The translations under genes and the position numbers were made by a program. Below the pieces are notes generated by a model. It searched no databases. It worked only from the letters and a program-made list of their open reading frames with translations, and had not been told where the DNA came from. DNA of 64,000 bases from Roseateles depolymerans (GTDB lineage: Bacteria; Pseudomonadota; Gammaproteobacteria; Burkholderiales; Burkholderiaceae_C), in assembly GCA_003241055.1 (NCBI GenBank), contig QFOD01000007.1:62001-126000 (forward strand), written 5' to 3'. Positions 27,689 through 37,020 of this stretch are shown piece by piece. How positions within the stretch are numbered: position 1 is the stretch's first letter; each line of letters opens with the position of its first letter.

Positions 27689-30085
27689 TCAGCCCAGCAC
27701 GCTGGGGTCGGCGTCCAGCTTGGCCAGCGCCTTGCGCGTGGCCAGCACGGTCAGCGACTCGTCCTGCGCCGGCAGCAGCAGGCCGGCCTGCAGGAAGGCG
27801 GCCATGCGGGTCAGCGAGAACAGCACGCCGCGCCCCTTGGGCGTCACGAACAGCGCCAGCTGCTTGCGCAGGCCGCGCCAGGCCAGCTGCACCTGCTCGT
27901 TGCGGCCACGGTAGTCCAGCATGAACCAGCCCCCCACCTGCAGCTCGCGCGCCCAGGCGACCATGGCCGGTGTCGGGGCGGAGCCGCCCTCGGCCACCAC
28001 CTCCATGCCGTCGGACTCGTGGCCGGAGAGGTCACGCGCCAGCAGTTCGTCGACCTGCTCGTCGCCCTCGTCGCCCTCCGGCAGCATGGCCTCGAGCGTC
28101 TCGAGCTGATCCATCAGCTCGTCCAGCCGCTCGCGGGGGATGGCCGCCGTCTTGGCCGTGAAGGCCGCCGCCAGCGCGTTGTTCAGCAGGCGCACATGCT
28201 CGTCCTGCTTGGACATCGGCAGGCCGGCCTGACTCATGCCGTCACGCAGCGTCTTGAGCAGCGGCGGCAGGCGCCGGATCACCTCGGCACGCTCCTCGCG
28301 CGTGGACTTGGCGCTGGCGGACCAGATCAGGTCGGCCGCGGCCCGCTTCATCGCCTTGGTCACGTCGGACTGGGCGCCACTGCGCACCGCGGTCACGGCC
28401 AGTACATCGGCCCAGACGTGGAAGAGGAAGTCGCGCACGCCGTCCTGCACCGGCACCTCGGACAGCATCTTGCGCAGCTCGATGGTGTACTGGATGGCCA
28501 GCGTCTCGCGCTGCTCCACCTGCTGGGCCAGCGACACGCCCTTCTTCGAGGCCTGGTTCTCGTTCTCGAAGTAGTTGGAAAGGAACTTCTCGAACTCGGT
28601 CAGCACGGTGGCGAAGACGCGCCGGCCGGTGTCGGGGTAGGCCTCCACCACCTGCACCACGCGCTTGATCTCGCGCTCCAGCGCCTCGTTGCCGCTGTCC
28701 ACCTGGGCGTGGGTGTTGAAGCCCATCACGCAGGCGCCCATGCGGTCGATCAGCCGCCGCGCCGGATGATCGGCTGCGGCGAAGAAGTCGGGCTCGCTGA
28801 CGGCCACGCGCAGCACCGGCATCTGCAGGCGCGCGAACCACACCCGCACCGTGGCCGGGATGCGCTCCTCGGTCAGGATGCTCTGGAACATCATCGCGAC
28901 GATCTCAATCGTCGCGCGCTCGGCCGGCGTGTTCGCCGCCTGCTTGAGCACCTGCTTGAAGGCCTGGTTGCGGGCACCCAGTTCCTCCAGCGCGCGGGGC
29001 GTGCCGCCGGCCGGCGACTCGGCCGGCGCATCCGGGCGCCGCTGCAGCGTCTCCTGCGCATGCCGGATCGCCCCCATCAGGCGCGGCGACGCGGTGGCCG
29101 CAGCAACGCCCGCGGCCTCGGGCCCAGGCGTCGGGCCTGCATCGGCCAGCCCCGGCGCCTGGGCCAGGCTGGGGCGGCCGGGCGCCGGATTCGCCGCCAC
29201 CTGATGGCGCGTGGTCACCGGGAAGCCCGGCACATGGCGCGCCAGCACGCGCTGCAACTGGGCCATCACCTCCTCGGCCTGGCTGGTGGCCTGGCTGGTG
29301 ACCTGAGCGGCCGCCCGGCCCGCCGTCGGGTTCGCCGTCCGGCCGCGCGAAACCTCGGGCACCGGCGTCATCACGGCCTGCGGTGCGCGAGCCGTTGCGG
29401 TCCCTGCCCCGCCGCCATGCGCCGGGCTCTGGGCCGAACGGCGGATGAAGGGGCGCAGGTCCACCTCCGGCAGCACCTTCTGCGCGATCAGCCAGCGGTT
29501 GACCTCGTGGTAGGCCTCGCTGACGAGCTGGGCGAACTCGTCCTGCAACTCCTGTTGCAGAAGTTGCCAGACGGTTGCATCCAGGCCGACCCGGCTCCAC
29601 GCATTCAGCACGAGCCGCGCCACGACATTGGCGCGCAGCAGATCCAGCGGCGCGAGATCGTCATGCGCCTCCAGCACCTGCATGCGGGTGCGCAGATCGG
29701 TGAACTCCCAGGTCGCGCGGTCCATGATGACCAGCGCCAGGCGCGAGCCGGTGATCTCGCGCTCGATGGTGGAGTCGTCCACCAGGCTCATCTGGGCGGC
29801 CGGGCGCGTCGGCTCCGGCTCGCGGCCGGCCTCGGCCACGCCGTGCAGCGCGGCATCGCGCAGCGCGTTGATGACGGCGGCCTGCCAGCTCGGCGCGAGC
29901 TTATGCCAGGCCCGCACCGCATCGCGGCGCGCCATCATCACCGCGTGAGGCACCGCCTGGAGCAGCAGCAGATCAGCCGTCTGGCCGACAGCCGCCACCA
30001 GCGGCGTGAGGCCGCGCACCAGGGCTTCCAGGTAGACGCGCCGCGCCTGGGTGGCCAGGGCCTGTTGACGGGCGGCGGCGGTCAT
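27689..30085 (-). CDS. DUF1631 family protein
   Basis: A large 798-residue cytoplasmic protein of the DUF1631 family, widespread in Beta- and Gammaproteobacteria and of unknown function. The N- and C-terminal parts are helix-rich and charged. They are separated by a low-complexity Ala/Pro/Gly/Gln linker (about residues 210-360), suggesting two folded regions. No signal peptide, membrane helix or catalytic motif is seen. It converges on smg and is followed upstream by secF on the same strand. Confidence 0.82.
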   Translation of the reverse strand: MTAAARQQALATQARRVYLEALVRGLTPLVAAVGQTADLLLLQAVPHAVMMARRDAVRAWHKLAPSWQAAVINALRDAALHGVAEAGREPEPTRPAAQMSLVDDSTIEREITGSRLALVIMDRATWEFTDLRTRMQVLEAHDDLAPLDLLRANVVARLVLNAWSRVGLDATVWQLLQQELQDEFAQLVSEAYHEVNRWLIAQKVLPEVDLRPFIRRSAQSPAHGGGAGTATARAPQAVMTPVPEVSRGRTANPTAGRAAAQVTSQATSQAEEVMAQLQRVLARHVPGFPVTTRHQVAANPAPGRPSLAQAPGLADAGPTPGPEAAGVAAATASPRLMGAIRHAQETLQRRPDAPAESPAGGTPRALEELGARNQAFKQVLKQAANTPAERATIEIVAMMFQSILTEERIPATVRVWFARLQMPVLRVAVSEPDFFAAADHPARRLIDRMGACVMGFNTHAQVDSGNEALEREIKRVVQVVEAYPDTGRRVFATVLTEFEKFLSNYFENENQASKKGVSLAQQVEQRETLAIQYTIELRKMLSEVPVQDGVRDFLFHVWADVLAVTAVRSGAQSDVTKAMKRAAADLIWSASAKSTREERAEVIRRLPPLLKTLRDGMSQAGLPMSKQDEHVRLLNNALAAAFTAKTAAIPRERLDELMDQLETLEAMLPEGDEGDEQVDELLARDLSGHESDGMEVVAEGGSAPTPAMVAWARELQVGGWFMLDYRGRNEQVQLAWRGLRKQLALFVTPKGRGVLFSLTRMAAFLQAGLLLPAQDESLTVLATRKALAKLDADPSVLG

Positions 30086-30129
30086 GGAGGGGGTAGAGAT
30101 TTGCTGTAGTCCGTGGCTTTCGGATCACT

Positions 30130-31164
30130 CTACACGACGGCCCCGGCGTTCGGGTCGTTCGGGTCGTCGGTCTTGGACTGCAGCTTGATCAGGTCTTCGC
30201 GCTTCACACCCAGCCACATGGCAATCGCCGCGGCCACGAAGACCGACGAATAGATGCCGAAGCAGATGCCGATGGTCAGCGCCATCGCGAAGTAGTGCAG
30301 CGTCGGGCCGCCGAACACCAGCATGGACAGCACCACCAGCTGCGTGGAGCCGTGGGTGATGATGGTGCGGCTCATCGTCGACGTGATCGCGTGGTCGATC
30401 ACCTCGTGCGTGCTGAGCTTGCGGTACTTGCGGAAGGCCTCGCGCACCCGGTCGAAGATCACGACCGACTCGTTGACCGAGTAGCCCAGCACCGCCAGCA
30501 CGGCCGCCAGCACGGGCAGCGAGAACTCCCACTGGAAGAACGCGAAGAAGCCCAGGATGATGACCACGTCGTGCAGGTTGGCGATGATGCCGGCCAGGCC
30601 GAACTTCCACTCGAAGCGGATGGCCAGGTAGATCACGATGCCGATGACGGTCGCGATCAGCGCCTTGGCGGCATCCCAGGCCAGCTCCTCGCCCACCGCC
30701 GGGCCGACCACCTCGGAGCGCGACAGCTTGATGGGCTCGGCCTGGGCCGCGTTGAAGCAGACCTGCTTGCTGACGGCCTCGCCCTTCTCGGTGACCTGCT
30801 GGTGCTGGCTGATGGTGCCGGCTTCGGCCTTGCACAGCTCGCCGAACACCCGGTCCACCACCTCGGTCTGCTTCTCGCCATGGCGCACCGGCAGGCGGAT
30901 CATCACGTCGCGCGAGCTGCCGAAGTTCTGCACCTGCACGTCGCCGTAGCCCATCTTCTCGATGACGCTGCGGGTCTTCTGGATCTCGGCCGCCTGCGGG
31001 TAGGCGACCTCGACCACCGTGCCGCCGGTGAACTCGATGGAGAAATGCAGGCCGCGGGTGACCAGGAAGAACACGGCCAGCGCGAAGGTGATGAAGGAGA
31101 TCGCGTTGAAGACCAACGCGTGCTTCATGAACGGGATATCCCGTTTGATGCGGAACAGTTCCAT
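30130..31164 (-). CDS. secF: Protein translocase subunit SecF
   Basis: A 344-residue inner-membrane SecF. TM1 is followed by the FSIEFTGGT motif, then a periplasmic domain, then five C-terminal helices with the conserved VGPAVGEEL and NESVVIFDRVRE segments. With SecD and YajC it uses the proton-motive force to assist Sec-dependent protein export. It lies 12 bp downstream of secD in the yajC-secD-secF operon. Confidence 0.97.
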   Translation of the reverse strand: MELFRIKRDIPFMKHALVFNAISFITFALAVFFLVTRGLHFSIEFTGGTVVEVAYPQAAEIQKTRSVIEKMGYGDVQVQNFGSSRDVMIRLPVRHGEKQTEVVDRVFGELCKAEAGTISQHQQVTEKGEAVSKQVCFNAAQAEPIKLSRSEVVGPAVGEELAWDAAKALIATVIGIVIYLAIRFEWKFGLAGIIANLHDVVIILGFFAFFQWEFSLPVLAAVLAVLGYSVNESVVIFDRVREAFRKYRKLSTHEVIDHAITSTMSRTIITHGSTQLVVLSMLVFGGPTLHYFAMALTIGICFGIYSSVFVAAAIAMWLGVKREDLIKLQSKTDDPNDPNAGAVV

Positions 31165-31176
31165 CTTTGGCTTTCC

Positions 31177-33051
31177 TCAGGCCTCGGGCGTCTCGGGGGC
31201 GGACTCGGGCTTCCACACCTGACCGATGGCCAGGGACTTGAGCTTCTTCTTGCGGCCGTACCAGAGGTTCACCAGCGCGCGCGAGAACACGACGGACGAG
31301 AACATCGAGGTCAGGATGCCCAGGCAGTGCACCACGGCAAAGCCCTTGATCGGACCGGAGCCGAACACCAGCAGCGCCAGGCCGGCGATCAGCGTGGTGA
31401 CGTTGGAGTCCAGGATGGTGGCCCAGGCGCGCTCGTAGCCCGCATGGATGGCCGCCTGCGGGCTGGCGCCGCCGCGCAGTTCCTCGCGGATGCGCTCGTT
31501 GATCAGCACGTTGGCATCGATGGCCATGCCCAGCGCCAGCGCCATGGCGGCAATGCCCGGCAGGCTCATCGTGGCCTGCATCAGCGACAGCACGGCCACC
31601 AGCAGCAGCAGGTTGAAGCCCAGCGCCAGCGCGGAGAACGCCCCGAACAGCACGTAGTAGACGCACATGAACACCGTCACCGCGACAAAGCCCCAGGTGA
31701 CGCTGGCAATGCCCTTCTCGATGTTGTCCTTGCCCAGGCTCGGGCCGATGGTGCGCTCCTCGATGATCTCCATCGGCGCGGCCAGCGAGCCGGCGCGCAG
31801 CAGCAGCGCGGTGTCGCTGGCTTCCTGCGTCGTCATGGAACCGCTGATCTGGAAGCGGTTGCCCAGCTCCGAGTTGATGCGCGGCGCGGTCACGACCTCG
31901 CCCTTGCCCTTCTCGAAGATCAGGATGGCCATGCGCTTGCCGATGTTGTCGCGCGAGACCTCCTTCATCACGCGCGCACCCTTGGCGTCCACCGTCAGGT
32001 GCACCGCCGGGTTGTGGTTCTCGTCGAAGCCGGACTGCGCATCGTTCAGGTTGTCACCGGTCAGGATGACCTGACGCTTCACGATGATCGGGCCATTGCC
32101 ACGGTCGATGAAGCGCTCGGTGCCGAAGGGCACGGGGCCGTTGCCGCTCAGCGCGGCCTGGGCCTCGGCGCTGTCGTCCACCATGCGCAGCTCCAGCGTC
32201 GCCGTGCGGCCGATGATGTCCTTGGCCTTGGCCGTGTCCTGCACGCCCGGCAGCTGCACCACCACGCGGTCCTGGCCCTGCTGCTGGATCACCGGCTCGG
32301 CCACGCCCAGCTCGTTGACGCGGTTGTGCAGCGTCGTGATGTTCTGCTTGATCGCGGCATCCTGCACCGCCACCTGGGCCTTGGGGCTCAGGCTGCCCAC
32401 CAGGCTGAGCTCGCTGCCCGCACCCTGCGGCGTCCAGATCATGTCCGGCAGCTGGGCGCGCAGCAGTGCATCGGCTGCGCTGCGCTGCTCGGCATCGCGG
32501 AAGGCGACGACCACGTCGTTGCCATCACGGTTGATGCCGGCGTGGCGGATGTTCTTCTCGCGCAGCATCAGGCGCACGTCGCCGGCGGTGGCGTCGGCCT
32601 TCTTCGTGAGCGCGGCCTTCATGTCGACCTGCATCAGGAAGTGCACGCCGCCGCGCAGGTCCAGGCCCAGGTACATCGGGAAGGCGTGCAGGCTGGACAG
32701 CCACTGCGGCGAGCGCGACAGCAGGTTCAGCGCGACGATGTAGGCCGGCTCGGCCGCATCCGCGTTCAGCGCCTTGTTGATGGCGTCCTTGGCCTTGAGC
32801 TGGGTGTCGGTGTCGCCGAAGCGGGCCTTCACCGAGCTGCCATCGAACTGGACGAAGTCGGCCTGGATGCCGGCGTCCTTCAGCACGGTCTGGATGCGCT
32901 GGGTCATCGCATCGTCCACCTTGACGGTGACCTTGGCGCTCGACACCTGCACGGCCGGCGCTTCGCCGAACAGATTGGGCAGGGTGTAGAGGGTGCCGAA
33001 CAGCAGCGCGACGACCAGGATCGCGTACTTCCAGAGCGGATAGCGGTTCAT
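31177..33051 (-). CDS. secD: Protein translocase subunit SecD
   Basis: A 624-residue SecD. TM1 near the N-terminus, the P1 periplasmic region with LGLDLRGGVHFL, and the C-terminal five-helix RND-like module with GMAIDANVLINERIREEL are all present, and length is standard. It drives late steps of protein translocation with SecF. It follows yajC by 75 bp and precedes secF by 12 bp. Confidence 0.97.
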   Translation of the reverse strand: MNRYPLWKYAILVVALLFGTLYTLPNLFGEAPAVQVSSAKVTVKVDDAMTQRIQTVLKDAGIQADFVQFDGSSVKARFGDTDTQLKAKDAINKALNADAAEPAYIVALNLLSRSPQWLSSLHAFPMYLGLDLRGGVHFLMQVDMKAALTKKADATAGDVRLMLREKNIRHAGINRDGNDVVVAFRDAEQRSAADALLRAQLPDMIWTPQGAGSELSLVGSLSPKAQVAVQDAAIKQNITTLHNRVNELGVAEPVIQQQGQDRVVVQLPGVQDTAKAKDIIGRTATLELRMVDDSAEAQAALSGNGPVPFGTERFIDRGNGPIIVKRQVILTGDNLNDAQSGFDENHNPAVHLTVDAKGARVMKEVSRDNIGKRMAILIFEKGKGEVVTAPRINSELGNRFQISGSMTTQEASDTALLLRAGSLAAPMEIIEERTIGPSLGKDNIEKGIASVTWGFVAVTVFMCVYYVLFGAFSALALGFNLLLLVAVLSLMQATMSLPGIAAMALALGMAIDANVLINERIREELRGGASPQAAIHAGYERAWATILDSNVTTLIAGLALLVFGSGPIKGFAVVHCLGILTSMFSSVVFSRALVNLWYGRKKKLKSLAIGQVWKPESAPETPEA

Positions 33052-33126
33052 GGGAACTTCCTTGTCAGCGCCAGCACAGCCGCGGGCGCCAGGAGGGGCG
33101 CGGGGCGATGCCCGCGGCGGGCCGTC

Positions 33127-33450
33127 TTACTTCAGCGTGCCCTTGGGCAGCACCTGGGAGATCGCGGAGCGCTGCACCTGCACCTCGACGCCGTTGGCCA
33201 CTTCCACGTGGATGAAGCTCTCGCCCAGCTTGCTGATCTTGCCGACCAGGCCGCCGGCCGTGACGACCTCGTCGCCCTTGGCCACGGCCTCGATCATGGC
33301 CTTGTGCTCCTTCTGGCGCTTCATCTGCGGGCGGATCATCACGAAGTACAGCACCACGAACATCAGCACCAGCGGCAGCATGCCGAGCAGGCTGGATTCG
33401 GGGCTGGCCGCGCCTTGGGCGGCTTGGGCGTAGGCGTTGGAGATAAACAC
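33127..33450 (-). CDS. yajC: Preprotein translocase accessory subunit YajC
   Basis: A 107-residue single-pass membrane protein: a short N-terminus (FISNAYAQ), a transmembrane helix around LLGMLPLVLMFVVLYFVMIRPQMKRQKEH, and a small cytoplasmic domain with GDEVVTAGGLVGKI. The start is a GTG, with AGGA about ten bases upstream and the family-typical N-terminus; no ATG fits. It heads the yajC-secD-secF operon. The tgt/queA genes that often precede yajC are absent here. Confidence 0.95.
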   Translation of the reverse strand: MFISNAYAQAAQGAASPESSLLGMLPLVLMFVVLYFVMIRPQMKRQKEHKAMIEAVAKGDEVVTAGGLVGKISKLGESFIHVEVANGVEVQVQRSAISQVLPKGTLK

Positions 33451-33663
33451 GTTGTCGTCCTGTTCGCGTGGGTCGCCGGGCCGACGGGCGTCGTCCCGGC
33501 TGGGGTGGAGGGCAGCAGTTGCCGCCGACACGCGCCGTTTCAAGCGGCCGGGCGCCTGGGACAATCCCGCACCGCGGCCGTATGCGCGGCGCAAGTAACC
33601 TCGGATTCTAAAACGCCGGATCAGCCCGCCCGGGCACGCCGCCAACCCCGCTATCCTCCCCGT

Positions 33664-34137
33664 ATGGACTCGACCTTGACCCGCATCGACACCGCCCAGG
33701 TCGATCAAGGCCTGTTCCTCGCCCACGGCCGCCTCGAGGTCTGGCCGCAGGGCGGCCTGCTGTGCTATCGCGCCGCCGGCCCCTTCAACCTGGAGATGGT
33801 CGGCGTGCTCGCGCGCACGCTGCGCCGGCTCGAGTGGGCCCGCCCGCCGTGCCATGTGGCCGTCACCTGGTGGGAACGCAGCATGCTGGCCTCCCCGGAG
33901 ACGCTGGCCGCCTACGAGCAGCTGCTGCGCGACAGCAACGAGCGCCAGGACTTCCCCGCGCCGCTCAGCAGCCTGTGGCTGGCCGGCCCCGAGGTCGAAG
34001 GCCACCGCCTGATGCGCCCGCGCTGGGAGGCGCTGTACCGCGCCGTCGGGCGGCCGCTGGAGTTCTGCGACAGCGAGGCCCAGATGCTGGCCCGCGCCCG
34101 TGAACTGCTGGCGGCAGCCGGCCAGCCCCATGCCTGA
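33664..34137 (+). CDS. Uncharacterised 157-residue protein coupled to a diguanylate cyclase
   Basis: I do not recognise a family. The protein is soluble, mixed alpha/beta, with an aromatic-rich middle (VAVTWWERSMLASPETLAAYEQLL) resembling small STAS- or PAS-like regulatory folds in composition only. Its last 8 bases overlap the start of the downstream diguanylate cyclase gene, implying co-translation and perhaps a regulatory partnership. It is divergent from yajC, with a 213-bp shared upstream region. Confidence 0.7.
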   Translation: MDSTLTRIDTAQVDQGLFLAHGRLEVWPQGGLLCYRAAGPFNLEMVGVLARTLRRLEWARPPCHVAVTWWERSMLASPETLAAYEQLLRDSNERQDFPAPLSSLWLAGPEVEGHRLMRPRWEALYRAVGRPLEFCDSEAQMLARARELLAAAGQPHA

Positions 34138-35911
34138 CACCCTGCCTGACCCGGCGGCAGCGCCCCGGCGCAGCATGCCGCTGAGCCTGCGGCAGATGCT
34201 GACGCTGCCCTATGTGGTGCTGGTGCTGGTGCTGGCCCTGCTGGTGGGCGGCCTGTCCTACCGCACGGGCCGCAACACGGTGGACAGCCTCTCCGGCCAC
34301 CTGCTGCAGGAGGCGGTGAGCCGCATCGCGATCCAGCTGGAAGCCCATGTCCGAGACGCCGACGAGGTGCTGGAGACCGCCTTCCCCACCGGGCTGGCCG
34401 CGCCGCGCCTGGCCGCGGCCGCGGCCGAGCTCGACGCGCTGCGGCTGCGGCTGTGGCAGGCCACCTCGCTGCATCGCGACTCCAACAACTACGTCTACTA
34501 CGGCGACCAGCAGGGCCACTTCGCCGGCCTGTGGCGCTTCTCCGCGGACGAGGCCGAATTCCGGCTGCGCACCCAGGGCAACGGGCCGCGCACGCTTTAC
34601 CGCGTCAGCGGCATCGGCGGCCCGCTGCGCGAGGGCCAGGCCGAGGCCCAGGTCTTCGAGCCGCGCGAGCGCCCCTGGTACCGGTCGGCCATCAGCGCCG
34701 CCTCGCCGCAGCAGTGGTCCGCCGCCTATGTGGACTTCAGGACGCAGAAGCTCATCGTCACGCGCACCCGGCGGCTCACCGACGTGCATGGGGCACCGGT
34801 GGGGGTTGCTGCCACCGACCTGCCGCTGCGCCAGGTGAACGCCTTCCTGTCGCGCCTGGACCTCAGCCGCCAGGCCGTTGCCCTGGTGGTGGAACGCGAC
34901 GGCCAGCTGATCGGCGTCTCGCGCGGCCCGCATGTCCAGCTCAACGGCCCCGGCCACCCGGAGCGCCTGAACGCTGCGTACAGCGCCGACCCGCTGGTGT
35001 CCGGCGCCTACGCGGCCGTGCGAAGCTTGCCGGAGGTGCCGGGCACCGAGCCCAGCACCGGCACCTTCAAGACGCCCGACGGCCAGCTGGTGCAGTTCGG
35101 CCACGCCCGGCTCGACCCGGCGCTGGGGCTGGACTGGCAGATCGTCGTCGCCGTGCCGCGCAGCGACTTCCTGGCCGAGGTGCAGCGCAACTTCCTGCAC
35201 ACGGGCCTGCTGGCTGCACTCGCGGCCCTGGTGGCCATCGCGATGGGCTGGGCCGTGCTGAACCTGGTGGCCCGTGAGCTGCGCGCGCTGGCGGCGGCGG
35301 CGCGCCGCGTCGGCGAGGGCGTGCTGGACGTGCCCCCGGAGGTACACCGCGATGACGAGCTGGGCGAACTCGCCCGCGCCTTCGCCCACATGCAGCAGCG
35401 CCTGCTGACCGACCAGCTGACCGGCCTGTCCAACCGCGCCGCCATCCTGCGCCGCATCGAGGACCGCATCCTGCAGCACCGCCGCCGTGGCGACGAGAAC
35501 CCGTTCGCGGTGCTTTTCGTGGACTTCGACCGCTTCAAGGAGATCAACGACCGCTGGGGCCACGAGGCCGGCGACGCGGTGCTGCAGGAGCTGGCCCAGC
35601 GCCTGCGCGGCGGCGTGCGCGTGGGCGACCTGGTGGCCCGCTATGCCGGCGATGAATTCGTGCTGCTGGTGGAGTCCATCGCCGGCCGGCGCGACGCCGA
35701 GGCCACGCGCCGCCACCTGGAAGAGGCCCTGCGCGAGCCGCTGCAGAGCCTGCGCCGCTGGACCACCGACACCCGTGCGCATGGCGCCAGCATCGGCGTG
35801 GCCCTCTATCCCGAAGACGGCCAGGACACCGAGGGCCTGCTGCGCCATGCCGACGCCGACATGTACCGCCGCAAGGCCGCTGCCCCCGATGCCCCGCCCG
35901 CCCAGCCTTGA
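34130..35911 (+). CDS. Membrane-bound diguanylate cyclase with periplasmic sensor domain
   Basis: A 593-residue sensor enzyme. TM1 (about 20-42), a large periplasmic dCache-like domain (about 45-355), TM2 (LLAALAALVAIAMGWAVLNLV), a HAMP segment, then a GGDEF domain. The catalytic signature is AGDEF, a common active variant, and the inhibitory RxxD site (RVGD) lies exactly five residues upstream, so product feedback is expected. It should make cyclic di-GMP in response to a periplasmic ligand. It overlaps the upstream unknown gene by 8 bases and the downstream YcaQ-like gene by 23 bases. Confidence 0.9.
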   Translation: MPDTLPDPAAAPRRSMPLSLRQMLTLPYVVLVLVLALLVGGLSYRTGRNTVDSLSGHLLQEAVSRIAIQLEAHVRDADEVLETAFPTGLAAPRLAAAAAELDALRLRLWQATSLHRDSNNYVYYGDQQGHFAGLWRFSADEAEFRLRTQGNGPRTLYRVSGIGGPLREGQAEAQVFEPRERPWYRSAISAASPQQWSAAYVDFRTQKLIVTRTRRLTDVHGAPVGVAATDLPLRQVNAFLSRLDLSRQAVALVVERDGQLIGVSRGPHVQLNGPGHPERLNAAYSADPLVSGAYAAVRSLPEVPGTEPSTGTFKTPDGQLVQFGHARLDPALGLDWQIVVAVPRSDFLAEVQRNFLHTGLLAALAALVAIAMGWAVLNLVARELRALAAAARRVGEGVLDVPPEVHRDDELGELARAFAHMQQRLLTDQLTGLSNRAAILRRIEDRILQHRRRGDENPFAVLFVDFDRFKEINDRWGHEAGDAVLQELAQRLRGGVRVGDLVARYAGDEFVLLVESIAGRRDAEATRRHLEEALREPLQSLRRWTTDTRAHGASIGVALYPEDGQDTEGLLRHADADMYRRKAAAPDAPPAQP

Positions 35912-36989
35912 CGATCTGCGCCGCCACGCCATCGCGCGCACGCTGTTCCCGCCCACCACGCTGCTGAAGGCCATCCGGCGCCTGGGCTTCGTGCAGGCCG
36001 ACCCCATGCGGGCCCCGGCGCGCGCGCAGGACCTGATCCTGATGCACCGCGTGAAGGACTATCGCGCCGGCGACCTCGAGGCCCGCTACGCGCGCCTGCC
36101 GGTGGAAGAAGACTGCCTGGTGAACTACGGCTTCCTGCCCCGCGAGCACCTGCCGCTGCTGCACCCGCGCACGGCCCGGCGCAGCTGGGACGCCGCCACG
36201 CAGGCGCGCGCCGCCGAACTGCTGGACTTCGTGCGTGCGCGCGGCCGCACCCACCCGCGCGACGTGCTGGCCGCGTTCGAGCACGGCCGCGTCGCCGGCT
36301 ACTGGGGTGGCGAGCTGAACGCCAGCACGGTGCTGCTGGACGGCATGCACTACCGCGGCCTGCTGCGCGTGGCGCGGCGCGAGGCCGGCACCCGGGTCTA
36401 TGAGGCGATGGCGCATGCGACGGTGGACGACACCGCCGAGGCCCGCCATGCCCGCGCCGATGCGCTGCTGGACCTGGTGCTGCAGCTCTACGCCCCGCTG
36501 CCGGCCGCCAGCCTGGGCTACCTGACGACGCTGCTGGGCCTGGGCGCCCCGCAGCTGCGCGCCGAGGCGCGCGCGGCGCTCAAGCGCCTGCCGCAGCGCC
36601 ACGCGCAGGCGCTGGTGGACGGCGAGCGCTGGTTCTGGCCGGCCGGCGAACACCCGGCCTCGGCGCGCCACAGGGTCGAGCCCGAGCGGCTGCGCTGGCT
36701 GGCGCCGTTCGACCCGCTGGTGTGGGACCGCCGCCGCTTCGAGCGGCTCTGGGGCTGGGCCTATCGCTTCGAGGCCTACACGCCGGCCGCCAAGCGCACC
36801 ATGGGCCACTACGCGCTGCCGCTGCTGTGGGGCGAGCAGGTGATCGGCTGGGCCAACCTGAAGGTGGTGGATGGGCGGCTGGAGCCCGAGTTGGGCTTTG
36901 TGGGCAGCCGCCCGCGCGGGCCGGCCTTCCGGCGCGCGCTGGAGGAGGCCGAGGCGCACACCGCCCGCTTCCTCGGACTGACCGGCTGA
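35889..36989 (+). CDS. YcaQ-like winged-helix protein (interstrand crosslink glycosylase family)
   Basis: A 366-residue protein of the HTH_42/YcaQ family, whose E. coli member unhooks DNA interstrand crosslinks as a glycosylase. Conserved segments are LGFVQADPMRAPARAQDLILMHRV, YGFLPREHLPLLHP, the middle WGGELNASTVLLDGMHYRGLLRVARR and the C-terminal LAPFDPLVWDRRRFERLWGWAYRFEAYTP. The start codon lies inside the diguanylate cyclase gene (23-base overlap), so the two are co-transcribed, though a functional link is not obvious. Confidence 0.84.
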   Translation: MPRPPSLDDLRRHAIARTLFPPTTLLKAIRRLGFVQADPMRAPARAQDLILMHRVKDYRAGDLEARYARLPVEEDCLVNYGFLPREHLPLLHPRTARRSWDAATQARAAELLDFVRARGRTHPRDVLAAFEHGRVAGYWGGELNASTVLLDGMHYRGLLRVARREAGTRVYEAMAHATVDDTAEARHARADALLDLVLQLYAPLPAASLGYLTTLLGLGAPQLRAEARAALKRLPQRHAQALVDGERWFWPAGEHPASARHRVEPERLRWLAPFDPLVWDRRRFERLWGWAYRFEAYTPAAKRTMGHYALPLLWGEQVIGWANLKVVDGRLEPELGFVGSRPRGPAFRRALEEAEAHTARFLGLTG

Positions 36990-37020
36990 GGCGCGCGGCG
37001 GGGCGCCTGCGTCGCGCCGC

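Noticed and set aside
30295..34137. Very long plus-strand open frame (about 1,280 codons) opposite yajC-secD-secF
   Set aside because: It is antisense to well-supported sec genes and has His/Gln/Arg-rich composition typical of shadow frames in GC-rich DNA. Only its last 157 codons (33664-34137) are accepted as a real gene.
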